Below the pieces are notes generated by a model that searched no databases, was not told the origin of the DNA, and was given only the letters and a program-made list of their open reading frames with translations. A program made the translations under genes and the position numbers. DNA of 64,000 bases from Hyphomicrobiales bacterium (GTDB lineage: Bacteria > Pseudomonadota > Alphaproteobacteria > Rhizobiales > Rhizobiaceae), in assembly GCA_900473185.1 (NCBI GenBank), contig UCKU01000009.1:124001-188000 (forward strand). The letters run 5' to 3'. Shown here one piece after another: positions 61,363 to 64,000 of the stretch (position 1 is its first letter; every line of letters starts with the position of its first letter).

Positions 61363-63168
61363 TCAATTCGCCTCGCCTAGCGTATGGAATATGAGGCCTT
61401 CGTCGCTCTCCTTGGCACTCGACTTCACCTGGGCGATCTCGGCGCTGACGCGATTGATATCGTCGATGACGAGACCTTCCGGCAATTCGAGAACGCCGAT
61501 CGAGCAGCGCATCAGCGGGAAAAAGGCTTCCGCGCCGGCGCGATCGTGACCGTGGATACGGCCGGCGGCGCGGTCCTCATCCGAATAGAGATCGAGCACG
61601 TCATCGTGGAAATCGCTGATGAGACGATCGAGGATTTCCGTCAGTTCCTCCTTCGTCCAGCCTACGACACCGATGAAGAAATCATCACCGCCGACATGGC
61701 CAAGGAAGTGACGCTCGGCAAAGAAGTAGCGGCGCATCAGTGCGGCAAAGAGCGAGATCGCATGGTCGCCAAGATGAAAGCCATAGGCATCGTTGAAGGG
61801 CTTGAAATTGTCGAAGTCGCAATAGCAGAAGTGGCGCACTTCATCGCCGTCGCGGCCGGAATGGCGCATGAAATCACGGATGGCACGGTTGCCCGGCAAG
61901 CCGGTCAGCGGATTCTGGTCCTGCGCCGTCTTCAGCTGCTTCTCATTGATGACCTTGATCAGCGAGGCGGCGGAGACGACGCCGGCATAGCGCATGTTGT
62001 CGGTGAGGATCAGGCAGTTGCTGCCTTCCATATTGGCGAAGATCACCATGAGCTGATCAGCATCGCTGTCGAGGCCGACGATCGGCGCGCGCTCGACGAA
62101 ATGCGAGATGGTACGCTCATAGTCCTTATTCTTCAGAAGGTCGCGGCCGAAGGGCTGATAGATATATTCCTTGAGGTGATGCTCGTGGATGATGCCGCGC
62201 GGCTCACCATTGGCATTAAGAACAGGGAAATAGGCCTGGCGCGGATTGCGGCGGAACAGTTCGAAGACCGTATCGATGGCATCGCTCTCATAGACGGTCG
62301 GCAGCATTTCGATCTGCTTGCGGATGAGGATTTCATCGAGCGACTGGCTGTTGCCCTTGTTCTTGCCGAGTTCCTGCAGGTGCGGGAAGGCAGGCACGAG
62401 TTCGGAGAGATGCGTCGACGGGCGCGAGATGAACCAACCCTGCACGAGGTCGACGCCATAATCACGGCAGACGATGAATTCGGCTTCCGTCTCGATACCC
62501 TCGGCGATCACGCGGGTGCCGAGCACGTGGGCCATGTTGACGATGCTCTTCAGCAGGTGGCGCTTGCGCGGGCTGCGGTCGATATCGGCGACGAAATGGC
62601 GGTCGATCTTCAGGTAATCGACGGAATAATCGCAGAGCAGCTTCATCTCGCCATGACCGACGCCGAAATCGTCGATCGCCAGCTTGAAACCGGCCTTGCG
62701 CAGGCGCGAGACGAGATCGGCGAATTCGGGCACGCTGGTATTGTCGAAGCGCTCGGAGAATTCGAAACAGACGGAGGACGGCGGGATATTGGCCGTTTTC
62801 AGCTGCAGCAACAGGCTCTCGACAAGACGATTGCCATGCGGGATGAGGCGAACGTCGAGATTGAGGAAAAGCGTGGCCGTCGCGAAGTTCGAGAGCGTTG
62901 CGAATTTGGCGAGCGCGCGGTTCGCGACCATCTGCTCGAGCTGCAAGAGCTGGCCGGTTTCATGGGCTTCGTCGAGGATTTCGATCGGCGTTTCGAAGCC
63001 GATACGCTCCTGCCCGCGCATGAGGGATTCATAACCGAAGACAGTGCCGGTACCGGCTTCGACAATCGGCTGAAACGCATTTTCAACGACAAGTTTAGCG
63101 AGGGTAACGATCTGATCGCTGGCATAACGACGCACGACACCCGGTTCGACGCTGGCAGCCAAAGACAT
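61363..63168 (-). CDS. EAL-CBS-GGDEF protein with altered signature motifs
   Basis: A 601-residue cytoplasmic protein with reversed order: EAL-like (about 15-260), CBS pair (about 285-415), GGDEF-like (about 425-595). EAL reads ESL (E47 in VFGYESLMRG), but the metal-binding glutamate and the other ligands seem kept: FLNLDVRLIP, CFEFSERFD, AIDDFGVGHGEM, DYLKIDRHFVAD, VIAEGIETEAEF. The GGDEF signature reads GGDDF (residues 493-497). The CBS region contains GIIHEHHLKEYIYQPFGRDL. It may degrade cyclic di-GMP under control of an adenine-nucleotide signal. ATG 63168 has GGAG upstream. Confidence 0.93.
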   Translation of the reverse strand: MSLAASVEPGVVRRYASDQIVTLAKLVVENAFQPIVEAGTGTVFGYESLMRGQERIGFETPIEILDEAHETGQLLQLEQMVANRALAKFATLSNFATATLFLNLDVRLIPHGNRLVESLLLQLKTANIPPSSVCFEFSERFDNTSVPEFADLVSRLRKAGFKLAIDDFGVGHGEMKLLCDYSVDYLKIDRHFVADIDRSPRKRHLLKSIVNMAHVLGTRVIAEGIETEAEFIVCRDYGVDLVQGWFISRPSTHLSELVPAFPHLQELGKNKGNSQSLDEILIRKQIEMLPTVYESDAIDTVFELFRRNPRQAYFPVLNANGEPRGIIHEHHLKEYIYQPFGRDLLKNKDYERTISHFVERAPIVGLDSDADQLMVIFANMEGSNCLILTDNMRYAGVVSAASLIKVINEKQLKTAQDQNPLTGLPGNRAIRDFMRHSGRDGDEVRHFCYCDFDNFKPFNDAYGFHLGDHAISLFAALMRRYFFAERHFLGHVGGDDFFIGVVGWTKEELTEILDRLISDFHDDVLDLYSDEDRAAGRIHGHDRAGAEAFFPLMRCSIGVLELPEGLVIDDINRVSAEIAQVKSSAKESDEGLIFHTLGEAN

Positions 63169-63225
63169 GCCAATCTCCACTGTGACCTTTTCTTTTTCGG
63201 CCGGACAATGGAGCAGAAGGGTCAA

Positions 63226-63321
63226 CGAACCCTTTCCTCAGTATGAAACTTTCATGAACGCGCAACCGCTCATGCACACCAAGCGCTTATTAGATTTTCT
63301 AATTTACAATCAACAGCTTAT
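63226..63321. other. Gap between GGDEF gene and parD, with small palindrome
   Basis: This gap holds TTAGA-TTT-TCTAA (63290-63302), a perfect short dyad in an AT-rich patch, probably near the promoter of the EAL-CBS-GGDEF gene. No parE-like toxin gene fits in these 96 bases. Confidence 0.4.
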
Positions 63322-63564
63322 TCAGGCCGAACGGCGATGCTCGGCTTCATGATCGGCGAACATATCGGCGACGCATCTGCCGCCGCTGGGTGCGCTTTCA
63401 TCGGCCAGAACTTCGCTGCGATATTCGCCCAGTTTGCGGGCGGCATCCCACAGGCGCAGTGCCTCGCGCACGACTTCGCTGCTCGACGCATATCCGCCTT
63501 GATCGACAGCATCGCGAATGCCGGCCGCCTGGAGCGGTGAGATGGAAACGGTGACCATCGGCAT
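63322..63564 (-). CDS. ParD-family antitoxin without adjacent toxin
   Basis: An 80-residue ribbon-helix-helix protein. The opening MPMVTVSISPLQAAGIRDAV and the helices GGYASSSEVVREALRLWDAA fit ParD antitoxins. The C-terminal part (LADESAPSGGRCVADMFADH) is the region that usually wraps the ParE toxin. GGAGGAG lies six bases before the ATG at 63564. Toxin genes normally follow antitoxin at once, but only 96 bases separate it from the next gene, so it is an orphan here. It may repress its own promoter or counter a toxin elsewhere. Confidence 0.85.
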   Translation of the reverse strand: MPMVTVSISPLQAAGIRDAVDQGGYASSSEVVREALRLWDAARKLGEYRSEVLADESAPSGGRCVADMFADHEAEHRRSA

Positions 63565-63776
63565 GGAATTCTCCTCCCATTCTTTTTCGGCAGAGACTGC
63601 CTCGGGGGTCCATTTTCGGCTTCTGGGGCGACAAGCGCCAATGCCGAAGTGCCTTAGCACAGGAGGCGGCTCTTCTGCGGAGCCGGCCTTCAATCGCAGA
63701 ATTTTAGTACCCCGCCATGTTCTTGTCAAAAAAGAAACGGCCGAATCGGACCATCGGTCCGCCTCTCTCCACAGTT
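63565..63776. other. Gap between HdeD-like gene and parD
   Basis: A 212-base region. CGGACC-ATC-GGTCCG (63757-63771) is a perfect hairpin soon after the HdeD-like stop, and the minus strand later runs into TTTCTTTTTT, so it could be a weak terminator. The parD promoter should lie here. No gene is convincing. Confidence 0.4.
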
Positions 63777-64000
63777 TCAAGAACGGATACCTAGGCCGAA
63801 GGCGAGCATTGTCCAGCCCTGAACGACGAGATCGACCGCCAGGAAGAGACCGAGGATCCAGAGGCTGTTGACGGGCCAGCCAAGCGCGATCACGAAGCCT
63901 GCGAGAGCTGTGATGAGGCCGCTCGCAACAATCCAGCCCCAGCCCTTGAGCGGCCGCATGCGCAATCCGACGAAGAGGCGGAAGACACCGGCAATAAGCA
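63777..64000 (-). CDS. HdeD-family (DUF308) membrane protein, 5' truncated by window
   Basis: The last 74 codons or so of a small membrane protein that runs off the window. The visible end has hydrophobic segments GWGWIVASGLITALAGFVIA and WILGLFLAVDLVVQGWTMLA, with the family turn ALGWPVNSLWILG, as in HdeD/DUF308 proteins tied to acid resistance. The frame stays open upstream to the edge (LIAGVFRLFVGLR), so the ATG at 63965 is internal. Its role in the host is not known. Confidence 0.82.
   Translation of the reverse strand, partial: LIAGVFRLFVGLRMRPLKGWGWIVASGLITALAGFVIALGWPVNSLWILGLFLAVDLVVQGWTMLAFGLGIRS

Noticed and set aside
61384..63246. A 620-codon open frame on the plus strand opposite the EAL-CBS-GGDEF gene
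   Set aside because: It mirrors the real gene and has no family features; the minus-strand protein has three recognisable domains.
63226..63321. A short ParE toxin gene after parD
   Set aside because: Only 96 bases are available before the next gene and no frame encodes a ParE-like protein.

Overview
The window looks like chromosomal DNA of a Rhizobiaceae member, most likely Rhizobium sensu lato. The base composition is GC-rich with strong G/C third positions. It carries mosaic palindromic intergenic elements typical of rhizobia, an asparaginase of the Rhizobium etli thermolabile class with all its signature residues, a twin-arginine repeat protein of the TIGR03808 type, and many rhizobial transporter/regulator pairs. 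I see no rRNA, tRNA, CRISPR array, transposase, integrase or phage gene. About 65 coding regions are supported, mostly small operons and divergent regulator/target pairs.

Layout. 1-3.5 kb: EmrA/EmrB-type drug efflux pair followed by a GAF-like/class III nucleotide cyclase. 3.5-6.7 kb: class IV aminotransferase, zinc alcohol dehydrogenase, and a second cyclase with a duplicated two-helix membrane tail. 6.7-8.6 kb: divergent tetR/tetA pair with two recognisable tet operators. 8.6-16.6 kb: TIM-barrel isomerase, cupin, TerC-CBS protein behind a possible eight-codon leader, trans-aconitate methyltransferase, a hypothetical protein, LysE exporter, and a solitary glucose-6-phosphate dehydrogenase. 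16.7-24 kb: TonB-dependent receptor, RpiR regulator, unusual metallophosphoesterase-like protein, HerA-like ATPase. 24-31.6 kb: zinc-ribbon-less PhnA-domain protein, membrane hydrolase, GNAT, ABC-F, then a MarR-linked DUF899/DUF1579/VOC operon and a MerR/aldo-keto reductase operon. 31.6-38.4 kb: acid phosphatase-type phosphoesterase, di-heme peroxidase, ohr/ohrR, MFS/LysR. 38.5-46.6 kb: two tandem L,D-transpeptidase lipoproteins, alpha/beta hydrolase, DNA ligase plus its associated exonuclease, HExxH protein, DLH-type hydrolase, glycerophosphodiesterase. 46.6-55.6 kb: PAS-GAF-GGDEF-EAL protein, Tat repeat protein, glutathione transferases, LysR, DeoR with phased heptamer boxes. 55.7-64 kb: asparaginase, sugar-efflux MFS, SufR-like regulator/MFS pair, quinone oxidoreductase, EAL-CBS-GGDEF protein, an orphan ParD antitoxin and the end of an HdeD-type gene.

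The common theme is environmental stress and signalling: drug and metabolite efflux, peroxide and electrophile detoxification, DNA repair, envelope remodelling and cyclic nucleotides. I did not find a clearly undescribed multi-gene defence or metabolic system. The best leads are local: the tet operators, the three 30-bp-phased boxes before deoR, the coupled leader before terC, the PhnA domain without its zinc ribbon, the duplicated 2TM tail of the cyclase, the inverted EAL-CBS-GGDEF protein, and the orphan ParD.
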